Assembly (NCBI GenBank): GCA_034401795.1 | Contig: CM067369.1 | Location: 182,154,445 to 182,218,444, forward strand | DNA: 64,000 nucleotides | Direction: 5' to 3' | DNA from: Chaetoderma sp. LZ-2023a | Taxonomy: Eukaryota > Mollusca > Caudofoveata > Chaetodermatida > Chaetodermatidae | Shown here: positions 42,892 to 52,424 of the stretch, in pieces | Layout of the letters: every line of letters begins with the position of its first letter | How positions within the stretch are numbered: position 1 is the stretch's first letter | Position numbers and translations under genes: made by a program | The notes under the pieces: generated by a model | Database searches by the model: none | The model's input: only the letters and a program-made list of their open reading frames with translations | What the model was told of the DNA's origin: nothing

Positions 42892-43395
42892 ATGACTCTG
42901 TCACTCACAGACCTAGAAAGCAAAGAGCTAGGCGATCTTGCTCACTAGGGGGAGGCACGCCTCGGTTCAGAGGACACTGTTGCCCCTATCTCCTTCCTTG
43001 ACTTTGATGAGAAGGGAGACCCGCGGGAGATCCGAGGTACCATCCCAGCCCGAGATCTCGTCGGGAACACTGATACGGTAGGACAATCAGCCATTAACAA
43101 GGCCAAGACTGTATACAAGGGGATGGGCATCAAAGACAGGGCAACGATGCGGGGTATGCTCGGAGTCGACAAGGCTGGTGCCATCAAGGTTATGGCTGAG
43201 TCCTATGCACAAGACCTGGTTACGGATCTCCTGAAACCGCAGAGCTTTTTCCAACAAGACGGAGAGAATCTCAGGGTAGGCACCATCGGCCTGAGCAATA
43301 TCACGGTCGATGGCAAAAAAGGTGCTACCGACCGCCTCCAGCTACCAGAGGTGAAGAAGTCAGGGTTCTTTGGTTTGCCATTTAAGCTCACATAA
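42892..43395 (+). pseudogene. Polinton protein of unknown function, broken about once
   Basis: About 167 codons from ATG 42,892 (MTLSLTDLESKELGDLAH) to the stop at 43,395. The visible C-terminal part (IPARDLVGNTDTVGQSAINK, MGIKDRATMRGMLGVDKAGA, VKKSGFFGLPFKLT) looks like a compact globular protein. I recognise no domain. Its last 57 bp plus the next gene's start are copied inverted into the right terminal array at 52,582-52,647. Looks broken about once. Confidence 0.55.
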
Positions 43396-43400
43396 TAGTC
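43380..43400 (+). promoter_or_regulatory. Polinton gene-start motif
   Basis: ATTTAAGCTCACATAATAGTC precedes ATG 43,401 and lies partly inside the previous gene's 3' end. Confidence 0.55.
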
Positions 43401-43679
43401 ATGGCTTCCCGTGCATGTATCGTACAGATACTGGATGTGCTAGACACTGTGGGTGCTGACACAGGCCCTCTACGCTATCTTCTCAGCTGCTGCTGGGATT
43501 TCATGCTTGACGCCTCCATCGCATCCTTCATATCCGCCGGAGGTACAACGCTACCCACACAGCAGGCGCAAAAGCTGGTGCAGGAAGTACTGCCGTTTAG
43601 TCTCCCAGATATAGACGAGGCTACCACCGACCAAGTGCTAACCATCCTTCGCGCACATGTCTGTACCATTCGACAGTAG
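43401..43679 (+). CDS. Polinton protein of unknown function, 92 aa
   Basis: Intact frame from ATG 43,401 (MASRACIVQILDVLDTVGAD), helical with a hydrophobic core (LRYLLSCCWDFMLDASIASF). It overlaps the packaging ATPase start by 23 bp, so the two are probably expressed together. No domain recognised. Confidence 0.6.
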   Translation: MASRACIVQILDVLDTVGADTGPLRYLLSCCWDFMLDASIASFISAGGTTLPTQQAQKLVQEVLPFSLPDIDEATTDQVLTILRAHVCTIRQ

Positions 43680-44319
43680 GCCAGGCGATGCTGGCCAGGT
43701 GGTGCTGATCATTGCCCCATCAGGCCACGGGAAAAACATCTTGCTGCGAGCTCTCCTGGCCGAACATCTACACTCTCAATACATCCTTCTGGTGTCTGAC
43801 TCCGCTGCTGAGGCGGTTGACAGTAATGATCAATGGTACAATGGTCCAATCACCAAGACGCAGAACCTGCAAGCCCTGATGGAGAAGCTGCTGGCAGTCC
43901 GACTGACAGAACCACTTGTTCTAGTTATCGATGACCCTGCAATGGACCAGAAGACAGTCACCTACCTCAGCAACATCACCAGGCGCATCCGGCACACAAA
44001 GATAACTGTCTTCATCCTCTTTCAGAAGTACACCCGCGAGATCTCACCAGACATCCGCCACAATGCCCGGTTGCTATACTTCAGCTCCAAGTGTGGACGT
44101 GCCCTGCTCGAGACCATATACGACAGCCTAACCCTCAAGGAGCCCAAAGGGGACTTTATCGCAGGGGAACAGAGGGAAGCTGAGCTGTACCGCTTCATCT
44201 TCAGCAACAAGGAGACAGGTGAGCTGTCACACTTCAAGCCCTCTCTGGAAAAGGCGCAGACCTTCACCTACAAGCTGAATCCAGCCAGGAAACTAGCCTG
44301 CTCTACGCGTCATCGCTGA
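43657..44319 (+). CDS. FtsK/HerA-type packaging ATPase, 220 aa
   Basis: Walker A is APSGHGKNILL near residue 20 and Walker B is EPLVLVIDDP near residue 90. Downstream lies a TVFILFQKYTREISPDIRHN region like the sensor part of A32/FtsK-HerA ATPases. In Polintons and related viruses this enzyme is taken to pump the genome into the capsid. Length (220 aa) suits the compact family. The start lies inside the end of the preceding gene. A weak motif-like GTTTAG plus ATATAG occurs at 43,595-43,614. Confidence 0.85.
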   Translation: MSVPFDSRPGDAGQVVLIIAPSGHGKNILLRALLAEHLHSQYILLVSDSAAEAVDSNDQWYNGPITKTQNLQALMEKLLAVRLTEPLVLVIDDPAMDQKTVTYLSNITRRIRHTKITVFILFQKYTREISPDIRHNARLLYFSSKCGRALLETIYDSLTLKEPKGDFIAGEQREAELYRFIFSNKETGELSHFKPSLEKAQTFTYKLNPARKLACSTRHR

Positions 44320-44387
44320 CAGACTGTCCGCGGTTGCAACTTTCTTCGTTCAGGCTGCGTGGTCTCCGCTACTTCGTCCGCTACGTC

Positions 44388-44545
44388 GTCATAAGCTTGA
44401 GGAACGTCGTCAGAAGCTTGAAGAACTTCGTCAGAAGCTTGAGGAACTTCGTCACAAGCTTGAGGAACGTCGTCATAAGCCTGGAGGAACTTCGTCAGAA
44501 GCTTGAGGAACTTCGTCAGAAGCTTGAGGAACTTCGTCAGAAGCC
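44388..44545. repeat. 21-bp minisatellite, about 7 units
   Basis: CTTGAGGAACTTCGTCAGAAG-type units repeat in register. On the minus strand the unit reads QASDEVP and forms the C-terminus of the neighbouring gene. A plus-strand frame through the array is an artefact. Confidence 0.8.
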
Positions 44546-45230
44546 TGTCGCTGAAACTCTATCCACCGAGGGTCAGATGGTAGGACTCTCTTCATCTGGA
44601 ACTTCTCACGGAAGACCCACTTTTTCCATGCGTGATGAGCATCTGACTTGTGAGCCGTTTTGATGAGGTAGTCCTGGTAGTTATCTGGGAATTTCAGAAA
44701 TGCTGACAGATTCTTGACCAATCTCCTACACCCTCTTTCATTGAAGATATGCTCAACAGCCTCCTTGCTGCCAACAGTGAACCCCTCTTGAGTACCTTTT
44801 GCATGACCGGTGTCATGGCTCTCCGCTACAGCGGCACTGACCTCCTCCCTGAAGTAGTTATTTGCCCCAGACTTGAGGCTATCCAGCATCTCTCGCTCTT
44901 CCTGGCTATGAAGGCTAAATACGGCAGCCCACTTCCCGACTGTTAGTAGATCTTTGGGGTCGACCCTCGCCTTTTGGAGAGCTAGAATAACAGGACTGTT
45001 GGTTTGGCCCACAGGTAGGTCGAGTGACCTGCCCTGGGTGCTGTCAAACTTCCTGTAGAGTATCCGAGTCAGGAGTTCTTTTGTACTACGAGCTGGCGCT
45101 CCTTCCTCTATGGCGGCCAGTATCTCCACATCCGTCGGCGGTGTAACCTTGACTCGCTCATGGATAATGTTGATGTCACGAAGCAGGCCTCGGACCCTGT
45201 CACTGTGGGACAGTGCACGTCACGGCTGTC
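44473..45230 (-). pseudogene. Polinton protein with QASDEVP repeats, probably broken
   Basis: The open region runs right to left. About 200 residues are unique (for example EELLTRILYRKFD-like start, ALQKARVDPKDLLTVGKWAA, SQEEREMLDSLKSGANNYF, LSAFLKFPDNYQDYLIKTAH), then QASDEVP heptads follow. No ATG is found in the open frame and no gene-start motif precedes it. Function unknown; a structural or scaffold role is only a guess. Confidence 0.5.
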
Positions 45231-45292
45231 GTGCCGACTTGGCCTGCTGCCCAAAGATAATCTGCTGGAGAACTTTACCAAACATGGCAGCC

Positions 45293-45324
45293 ATTTAACC
45301 CCTCTATATACCCAGGCCTTAAAC
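45293..45324 (+). promoter_or_regulatory. Polinton gene-start motif, double TTTAA
   Basis: ATTTAAC (45,293), CTATATACCCAGG (45,304) and TTAAAC (45,319) directly precede ATG 45,325. The layout is nearly the same as at 42,188-42,220. Confidence 0.65.
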
Positions 45325-46395
45325 ATGCTGCAGTATGTGCAACATCCAGATGGGGCCATTGAACCCGCGACATCGCACTGTACTGATCCCCGGAAGGACT
45401 GCCTGACGGTCATTCGACCCAGTATACACGATGATAACCTGTTGTCCGCTGCTGGGAAGTACATAGACTTTGCAATCTCGGCACAGATCCACGAGATCAA
45501 GAGCATGACACTCGAGTTCAAGCTTCAGAGCACAATAGAACAGACGGTAGAGCTCCCGCAGGTTCTGAACAGGTGGGAGATCGTACAGAGCAACAGCACC
45601 GTGGACACCACCTATGTGAACGATGAGTACCGAGTCCTAGGTCCGCTGGCTCGTGACCCAACCTTCTATGCGAAGGGAAAGGGGTACTACGCTGTGGGTG
45701 AGGGGTTCACGGCATTCGAACTACTGGTAGGTGTCGAGAAGCCTGTGGCAGTTCCACTCTTCACCCTCCTCGAGAACACACACGTGAATCCAGCTTCCAT
45801 GCAGGATAGGTTGTTCCTCCGGGTGTACACTGAGCATCTCGCAGATGTGTCGATGAATGCTCCAAGACTTCATGTCTGGCATGACGAGAATGACCAGGAA
45901 CTGAAGCAAACGGGATCCAAACAGCGGATCGTGCATGTGGAGCGAGAACACCAGCAGGTCCAAGCCACAGCTAACCAAGAGGTAGAGCTGACATTGCATC
46001 GTGGTGCATCAGACTGTGTCGCTGTTGCGGTCCTGGTTCAGAAGGGAGTCGTCATCCAGGAGGTGGGTAAGCTGGACGACTTCAAACTTGTGGTTGCTGG
46101 GACCAATGTTCTTGGTGAGGTACACGAGCTGGCTGACTGCCAACTCTACAGGCAGAAAACTAAGTCATACGCACTTCTGCGACTAACCAGTGGAAGCGAC
46201 GACCTCGAGTCAGCACTCAAGGGCCGTCACCACGTCGGTGGCAGGAACATCCCACCTAATCAGGGCAACCGGCTCAGCTTCAACATCGGAAACCTCATAG
46301 CTGGGACTCGCCAATTAGGCGTGACGGTACTTTACTTTGGCTATGCTAAGGTATACGTATCGAACACATCGGGTATTCAGCTTGAGCGTGCGTAG
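45325..46395 (+). CDS. capsid-like protein (jelly-roll candidate), 356 aa
   Basis: I chose ATG 45,325, not the open frame's earlier ATG at 45,160, because the gene-start motif ends exactly there. The sequence is beta-rich with few helices: AAGKYIDFAISAQIHEIKSM, LEFKLQSTIEQTVELPQVL, GEGFTAFELLVGVEKPVAVP, RLFLRVYTEHLADVSMNAPR, NRLSFNIGNLIAGTRQLGVT. An N-terminal strand pattern of 'FxIxxxxxxIxxMxLEFxL' fits double or single jelly-roll capsid proteins of Polintons. It could be the major or the penton protein; structure prediction would decide. Its 3' end overlaps the convergent gene at 46,377 by 19 bp. Confidence 0.6.
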   Translation: MLQYVQHPDGAIEPATSHCTDPRKDCLTVIRPSIHDDNLLSAAGKYIDFAISAQIHEIKSMTLEFKLQSTIEQTVELPQVLNRWEIVQSNSTVDTTYVNDEYRVLGPLARDPTFYAKGKGYYAVGEGFTAFELLVGVEKPVAVPLFTLLENTHVNPASMQDRLFLRVYTEHLADVSMNAPRLHVWHDENDQELKQTGSKQRIVHVEREHQQVQATANQEVELTLHRGASDCVAVAVLVQKGVVIQEVGKLDDFKLVVAGTNVLGEVHELADCQLYRQKTKSYALLRLTSGSDDLESALKGRHHVGGRNIPPNQGNRLSFNIGNLIAGTRQLGVTVLYFGYAKVYVSNTSGIQLERA

Positions 46396-46751
46396 AGCAC
46401 GACCCCTGTCGTCACTGCTGCAGCTGCCACTACTACTATAAGCTCTGCTGTCTTCTGATCTGTCGATGCTTCATAGTCGAGCGTTGGCTCAGATACGGCC
46501 TCGTAGTACTCATCGAGACTCTCATCTGCCTCTTTGAGACTCTGGTTGGCCTGAGCTCGGAGTTGTCGTCGGCGTGCCTCCCTCTGGCGCATATGCTCGA
46601 GTGCTTTGCTGTACTCAAACTTCTCCGTAGACAGCTTCTCCATCGCCTGGTTATGGCGCTCACGCTCGACCTCTGCCGCCTTCTTGTCAGCGAAGCTGAG
46701 TCTCCAGTTCGCTAAGGCAAACACGCCCGCATTCAAGATTGCGGAGGCCAT
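46377..46751 (-). CDS. coiled-coil, tail-anchored Polinton protein, 124 aa
   Basis: From ATG 46,751. It starts with a hydrophobic helix (ASAILNAGVFALANWRLSF), then a highly charged coiled coil (AAEVERERHNQAMEKLSTEK, EHMRQREARRRQLRAQANQS) and ends in a membrane segment (AELIVVVAAAAVTTGVVLYA). It resembles the small coiled-coil class of Polinton accessory proteins. It shares a 36-bp divergent promoter with 46,788 and overlaps the capsid-like gene tail-to-tail. Confidence 0.65.
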   Translation of the reverse strand: MASAILNAGVFALANWRLSFADKKAAEVERERHNQAMEKLSTEKFEYSKALEHMRQREARRRQLRAQANQSLKEADESLDEYYEAVSEPTLDYEASTDQKTAELIVVVAAAAVTTGVVLYARSS

Positions 46752-46787
46752 GCTATAGACTACAGTTTAAAGCTACTATATACGGAT
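46752..46787. promoter_or_regulatory. 36-bp bidirectional Polinton promoter
   Basis: A single TTTAAA core (46,766-46,771) serves both sides: GTTTAAAGCTACTATATACG toward ATG 46,788 and GCTTTAAACTGTAGTCTATA toward ATG 46,751. Confidence 0.65.
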
Positions 46788-47216
46788 ATGTATGAACCAG
46801 AGGCTTATGAAGATCCAGTCGAGGATATAGATGAGGAGGATTATGAAGATCCAGTCGAGGACTATGATGAGGAGGATGCAGACGACTACGATGTAGCGGA
46901 GACCGTGGGTGATGAGCCTGAATGCCTCAAACTAATACACAGAGCGAAAGGAACCTATCGCACTTACGTAAAAGGTTCTATCGGCCCGCTGGCAGCAGTT
47001 GGGGCTCTGATCGCTCTGTTCACAACGAAGGCGGGCGAGACGGTCCGCAAGATCGCCAACAATGCTCTCCAGGGTGTGGAGAAGATTTCTGAAGCCATAC
47101 CAGCCATCGCCTCAGGAGTAGATACGTTCTTCGGAGTCGCAGGCCCTTGGCTACCATATGTTGCCATGGCACATGCGGCCATCTGGGCCGCCGAACATTT
47201 AAGCCGTACTATATAA
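46788..47216 (+). CDS. acidic, membrane-associated Polinton protein, 142 aa
   Basis: From ATG 46,788. The N-terminal 42 residues are very acidic with the repeat YEDPVEDIDEED / YEDPVEDYDEED. The remainder has two hydrophobic stretches (SIGPLAAVGALIALFTT and WLPYVAMAHAAIWAAEHL) with a helical part between. It is probably membrane-bound, with the acidic tail exposed. Family not recognised. The next gene's motif lies within its last codons. Confidence 0.65.
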   Translation: MYEPEAYEDPVEDIDEEDYEDPVEDYDEEDADDYDVAETVGDEPECLKLIHRAKGTYRTYVKGSIGPLAAVGALIALFTTKAGETVRKIANNALQGVEKISEAIPAIASGVDTFFGVAGPWLPYVAMAHAAIWAAEHLSRTI

Positions 47217-47218
47217 GG
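47198..47218 (+). promoter_or_regulatory. Polinton gene-start motif before integrase
   Basis: ATTTAAGCCGTACTATATAAG plus G precedes ATG 47,219. Confidence 0.65.
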
Positions 47219-48475
47219 ATGGCATCTCTGTATGACCTAGTCAAGACACTTAACTTCCGAGGGTTAGTCGATAAGCTACCGCTCAGCGAAGATCCAGCAG
47301 AGACTAGACGCCGGTGTACGGGGGTGTTTGAGGAGGTCTTCAGTGATAGTCGAATGCATAACGGCCGTCTGTTCGTCTGTGTAGAGTTCGCCCAGGCTGT
47401 GCGTGACAGGACGGGAGTGGACGTCAGTGATACCCTCACCCAGACGTGCGTGACAGGACGGGAGTGGACGTCAGTGATGAAATCCGGGTTCTTTCTTGAG
47501 GAACTCTACTATCAGCCTGGTGGTTATTACCGTGAGCCCCACCAACTACTCGAGGCAGTACGTCGCAAGGGCCACAACTTCACCTTAGAGACAATTAGCC
47601 AGTGGCTCGGCCGCCAGGCGATGTGGCAGATATACAAACCTCGTCCACGGCACATCAGGTATGCCCATTTCGATGAAACTGTCCCGAATAGAGTTCACCA
47701 GGCAGATGTTCTATTCCTTCCACACGACTCGGTTTGTCGAAAGACCTACAAGTATGCCCTCACTATCGTCGACGTCGCCAGCAGGTACAAGGCCGCAGCA
47801 CCGCTCACAGACAAGTCAGCTGGCCAGGTGGCCCAGGCATTCCAGGGTGCCTACGAGGATCCGGAAAATCCTCTCCAGTGGCCAGAATTGTTGCAGGTGG
47901 ATGAGGGTAAGGAGTTCAGAGGCGAGACTGCGGCCCTCGTGCGGAAACAAGGTGTGGCAATTAGATGAGGTGAAGTTGGTCACCACCGTGCCCAGGCAAT
48001 CGTCGAGCGGTGGAATCGGACACTGGCAGAGAGACTGTTCTCACACCAATACACCCAGGAAATGGCACAGGCCGGAGAGAGGTCCAGGGTGTGGGTGAAA
48101 GGTTTGCCCCAGGTGGTAGAGCGATCCAATACTGAGGTAACTCGGTTAACTGGTAAGAAGCCAGTAGAGGCTATCCAACGATCCTCTGTTGCCCAACCTT
48201 CCGGAGGAGCGGACAAGGAACAGGTGTGCCTTCCATCTTATGCTCTGGTTCGGTACCTGTATGAACCTGGTGAGTTGGAAGGTGGGCGACGACGTGCAAC
48301 AGATCCTAACTGGTCGCTAGATGTCCACAGACTTGACAGGTATGTCGAGATGGAGGGGCAGCCTACGCTGTACTATCTGGCATGCTCAGAGAGCTGTCCC
48401 AAACGTCCGTTTGTTCGGGAGGAGCTTCAGGTGGTCCCTCCAGACACACAGCTACCACCGTCGTCAGGGGCCTGA
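47219..48475 (+). pseudogene. Polinton retroviral-type integrase, broken about once
   Basis: The N-terminal region (residues 1-140) is of unknown fold. The rve catalytic core follows: HQADVLFLPHDS (first Asp), YALTIVDVASRYKAAAPLTD, ELLQVDEGKEFRGE (second Asp) and AIVERWNRTLAERLF (Glu), the D-D-E of retroviral-like integrases. A C-terminal SH3/chromo-like tail (VRYLYEPGELEGGRRRATDP, WSLDVHRLDRY) comes last. It would join the element ends to target DNA. About one break is suspected. Confidence 0.85.
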
Positions 48476-51400
48476 GGGATATGGTACTCGATTGGTTCGG
48501 TATGGACACCATCTGGCAACACATGCCGCTTATCGTAGTAGGCTGAGAGCCCGAGTTTTTCCTGTTCATACATTACCATGCCCTGGTGGTGCATGCGTAG
48601 GCCTCGGTTTGTAGCTCTGTCCATGCTACCGTTTAGGGCACTGAAGAACCTTTGCCAAGAGACATCGTTCTGGCGTTTAGACATACCTTTGGCTGAGCAT
48701 TTCACCTTCCCCTCGGGGCTCTCCACGTAGTAGCACTTGGAACACAGAGCGATACCACGGTTGCCTTCGAACTCGAGCTTGAACAGTCCCGGAGTCCGTC
48801 CAGACCACTTGTCCCAAGCTAGCCACTCCCACTTATGAGCCTCATACTCCGCTCGCATCTCAGGGCGAATTACTTCGTCGAGGCTGGAGGCAGCTATTGC
48901 GATGTACGCAGAGTCTGTGTCCATCTGGAGGTACTCGAAGCTGTCACGAGGCACATAGTGATCCAGGAAGTCGTAGTAGAACTCCAGCATCCGCAGCTTC
49001 GCGAGCTCGTATACAGCTATCCCCACCTGGAAGGGTCGGCGAATGGTGATTTTTGCCTTGCGTCTCTGGATCTCGTAGGACTCACCAATCTCCTCGAGAT
49101 CTTCGAACCATGCACTGCGGAGGGCTCTATCTACCACTCGTTCATCCTTGGTGAAGGTCGTGTTGCTGTGGTGCTCTAGAGCCTCGATGAGCTTCCCATA
49201 GGCGCTGTTGCCTAGTAGCTTGAACAGATCTGCCAAGAGCGATTTGCTCTTATCAACATCTCCTGTACGGCGAGCATCGGTAACATTGTTCACGAACCAC
49301 TCAAAGGGTCTCTGCGGCGTGTAGTCTATGGTGCGGTAGACCGCTGTAATCTCCAGCCCATGGGCGAGGTACCACTTGAGTGATGGTGCATACAAGAGCT
49401 TCCTCTTGGCCGAGAGTGCACCGACTAGTTTACTGGTTGTGTGACGTTTCCTACCTGTTTTCTCTAGGTATGTGAGCATCTCAACAGATACTGCCTCAGC
49501 CGGAATCTCTCTGTTGTAGAAGAGAGGTGGCATTTCCTCGAACTTCGCCCACAGGGCCTTAGGAACCTCTATGTCCACTTCGGCGAAACCGAACCAGTGG
49601 TCAGCCAGCAGATCCTTCTTAAATCTGGCTACGTCGCTAGCACCGGACCACTGCCGTACTGTCTCCTTACCACATGGCATCTCTTTAGCCATCGTAGACA
49701 AGTACAGAGCATTTGTGTCATAGCCGAGTAGACGTTGGCAGACACGCTCACTCTGGCGGATGCGGGTCACACCTGCCTCGTGGTATCTGGTGAACACGAT
49801 GCTGGGCCCTCCAACAACCGCGTCCTTCAGCATATCGTAGGCCTCGTTGCCCCGGGAGTAGAGGCTAACATCCGGCATGTGGTGGGCGGTTCCGCGTAGG
49901 AGGTACTGCAGAGACACTCCTGGGAGAGACACAGCATCCTTGAGGATGTCTATTTCTCATTCCATGTAGAACTCCCGCATCCGCTCGAGGGCTTCGATGA
50001 ATGGACTGACATCAAGGTTGTTATAGTACCGCAACCAGTCGGCGAACGTCTGCATTCCATGGTCTCTGAATGTCTGATTGCACTGTTTCCACTCCGATAG
50101 CTCGAGGAGGTAGCCACCTTTGAGCTTTGACCACCACGCTGGGTAGTCGGGGAGTCTGGGGTAATTAAGCTTCTCGGGGGTGTCGAACCATTCATACGGG
50201 AGCCAGCTCTTCTGCTGTGTACATCCATATGCTTTGATCCATGCCTCGTAGGAGACTCCTGGCCCCAAGTAGTTAATCACATCGAGAAACCTAAGCTCGG
50301 GGGTCATGAGGAACATGGTCTTACTAGCTTGCTTGGCGACGTTCACTGTGCCAGTGTTGGTCAGCTCATCCACGAAGTGCTTCTTGATCAGGTTTAGGTC
50401 ATAACGGCCTGAGTTGAAGCCCAGCACCGGGACTTGGTCACACCACTCGGTAATCAGTCGCTGCTGGCGTTTTGGGAGCTTGTTCATGTCTGAAGGGATG
50501 AACTGTGCCCGGACTTCTGTACGGATTCTGTGTGCTCGCCTGGTAATCTCCTCCATGAAAGCCTTGATTAGAGCTTCTGGGTCAGGATTGCAGAGGTGAG
50601 TGGGCTCACTGGCGGAGCCTTCCATGGAGCAGCCGACTGACACAGAGATCGGTATGTGGTTACTCTCAATCGTGAGAGTCTCCATAGGATGAGTCTTGAC
50701 GCCATCTAGGAGCGCCTCGAAGTCATAGACGATGACGTACGGGTATGAGACGGTCCGAACTCGTTTAGGGATGCTTGGGCAGCGTTTTATCCCACACTCC
50801 CACTGTACCACAAGCGTGTATCCAGCTGCTCTCAGCTTCTCCTCTCTCCGGACTGTCTTGTGGTATTTTTGTTCGGCCACCTCACCTTGCTGGTGCTGAG
50901 GGCATCCATGCCAGAAACAGCCATGGAACTGGTAAACGGTGTTGGTAGTCGGATCATAACCATCTACGGGAGCCCCCTCGATCCAACGCTCGCCACCGTG
51001 CCCACACTCTACATGGTGTATGTGGATACCTTGGGTTTTCGCCTCATACGTGACCCAACGAGTAGCCGCTGAACTGGCTGGTTGGGGTGGATAGAAGGCT
51101 TTCTCATGCGCAGACTGCGGTGCATCAACCTTCTCCCCAGGGCACTCTACAGTTGTTTTGCCGCCTGTACAACGGTCAGCATGACGCTGAAGATTCGGGG
51201 CCTTTGTGAACCTCTGCTGACAGTGACTGCAGACTAGTGTGTGGGCCAGCTTGGAGATGTTCTTGATATAGAAGGCATGGTGATCGTACACCCCGATGGT
51301 CATAGTGTCGTGGTAGTGGGCCGCTTGCCGGATCAGGTGCCAGGTGCCCTCTTCAGTTGGTTCATACACGTGAATCCCGATCTTCGCGAAGGACTCTACC

Positions 51401-52152
51401 TTATCCAGCTGATCCAGAGAGGTTTTTGGCACATCAGGCACAGGCCCGTCCAGGTCATAGAACTGTCTCGCGAGCTCACGCGCGGGCTCAGTACTTCTAT
51501 CGGGCCTCGCCCCCTGATGCACTGCTAGGCATCTCCAGAGACACATGTTATCCTTGTAGGTGTCACGTGCCGCCATACTCTTCTTCTGTCGTAGCCAGTT
51601 TAGGAGCGGGCCTGTCCCGAGCAAAGGTTGGTGGTCGATGACAGCCTTGACCACAACGTTGATTGATCGGACGAAAGCCCACTTGGTGTTGGGGCGGTCG
51701 ATGTTGTCGGGGTCGATGCGGTCTTGCTCTTTTGCCGCCACCCAGTCCTGAGCTGCTCCTATCGTGTTCAGCCACGGACTCCCTGGAGCGTTCGTGTGGA
51801 AGAGCATCACCCTACCATCCTCGATGTGTTTGATGCGATAGGTGTGGGTATACCGGAGGTAGAAGGCGTTCTGGGCAGTCTGCTGGATCTTAGCCATGAT
51901 CTGCCCTGTAATGTCTCCATTGAGGCCTTGGAAGAACGTCCAGCGTACTGTCCGTCTTCCTCTCTCCTCCCCTTCCATCTCACCCAGACGCTCATTGAGA
52001 ATCTGCTCACCCTCTCGCCTCATGCTCCAGGCTAAGGGTTCAGCCCTCGGCCCCCTCATCATTCGCTTAGCGATCCTGCGTAGGGCAGGTAGGCGCTCCA
52101 GTGGATGGTCTGCCATCCGCGTCGCTACAGCTTTGGCTCGTAAGCTAGCCAT
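48427..52152 (-). pseudogene. Polinton protein-primed DNA polymerase B, broken about once
   Basis: Minus strand from ATG 52,152, over 1,200 codons. An N-terminal region includes DNMCLWRCLA (about residue 201) and, 90 residues on, HHAFYIKN, an OTU-protease-like Cys and His pair. A C2HC zinc finger (CSHCQQRF...HADRC) is near residue 308. A nuclease-like stretch (HVECGHGGERWIEG, YQFHGCFWHGCPQ) follows. Exonuclease motifs are VIVYDFEAL, LGFNSGRYDLNLI and YYNNLDVSPF. Polymerase motifs are LGYDTNALYL (A), LLGNSAYGK (B) and LQMDTDSAYIA (C). It replicates the element from its ends. No gene-start motif precedes it. Convergent with integrase, overlapping by about 50 bp. Confidence 0.9.
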
Positions 52153-52182
52153 CGCTTCATCAGTTGGATGAGGAGGTGACGG

Positions 52183-52416
52183 CTAGTTTACGAGCCAAAG
52201 CTGTGCTTTCTTGTGGGGATTCAAAGGATCATCTCTGGTGGCCGCGGGAAACCGTCCCGTCTTCACTGATCGGCCCAGTCGAGCAATGAATTCCTCAGCA
52301 CGGGCCTGTCCGATCAGCTGGAGCAGGTCGGCTTTCTTGGCCTTAGAGGCTACTCTAAGGCCAAATTGCCTTGCCATAGCGCGAAGCTGTGCAACAGTAA
52401 TCATGGTGTATGCCAC
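52183..52416 (-). CDS. SAP-domain protein, 77 aa
   Basis: From ATG 52,416 (MAYTMITVAQLRAMARQFGL). Residues 6-36 match the SAP motif: TVAQLRAMARQFGL, then K-KADLLQLIGQ. SAP domains bind DNA, often at AT-rich sites. The C-terminus is basic and short. It lies just inside the right array and just upstream of the polymerase, with the same strand and 30 bp between, so it may be co-transcribed with it. Like the polymerase it lacks the TTTAA/TATA motif. Confidence 0.65.
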   Translation of the reverse strand: MAYTMITVAQLRAMARQFGLRVASKAKKADLLQLIGQARAEEFIARLGRSVKTGRFPAATRDDPLNPHKKAQLWLVN

Positions 52417-52424
52417 TAAGTAAG

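Noticed and set aside
44334-44663. Plus-strand frame of Leu/Glu/Arg repeats (EELRQKL type)
   Set aside because: It reads the 21-bp minisatellite opposite to the better-supported minus-strand gene; no gene-start motif precedes it.
45160-45324. N-terminal extension of the capsid-like protein to ATG 45,160
   Set aside because: The gene-start motif and double TTTAA block end at ATG 45,325, and the extension overlaps the opposite-strand gene.
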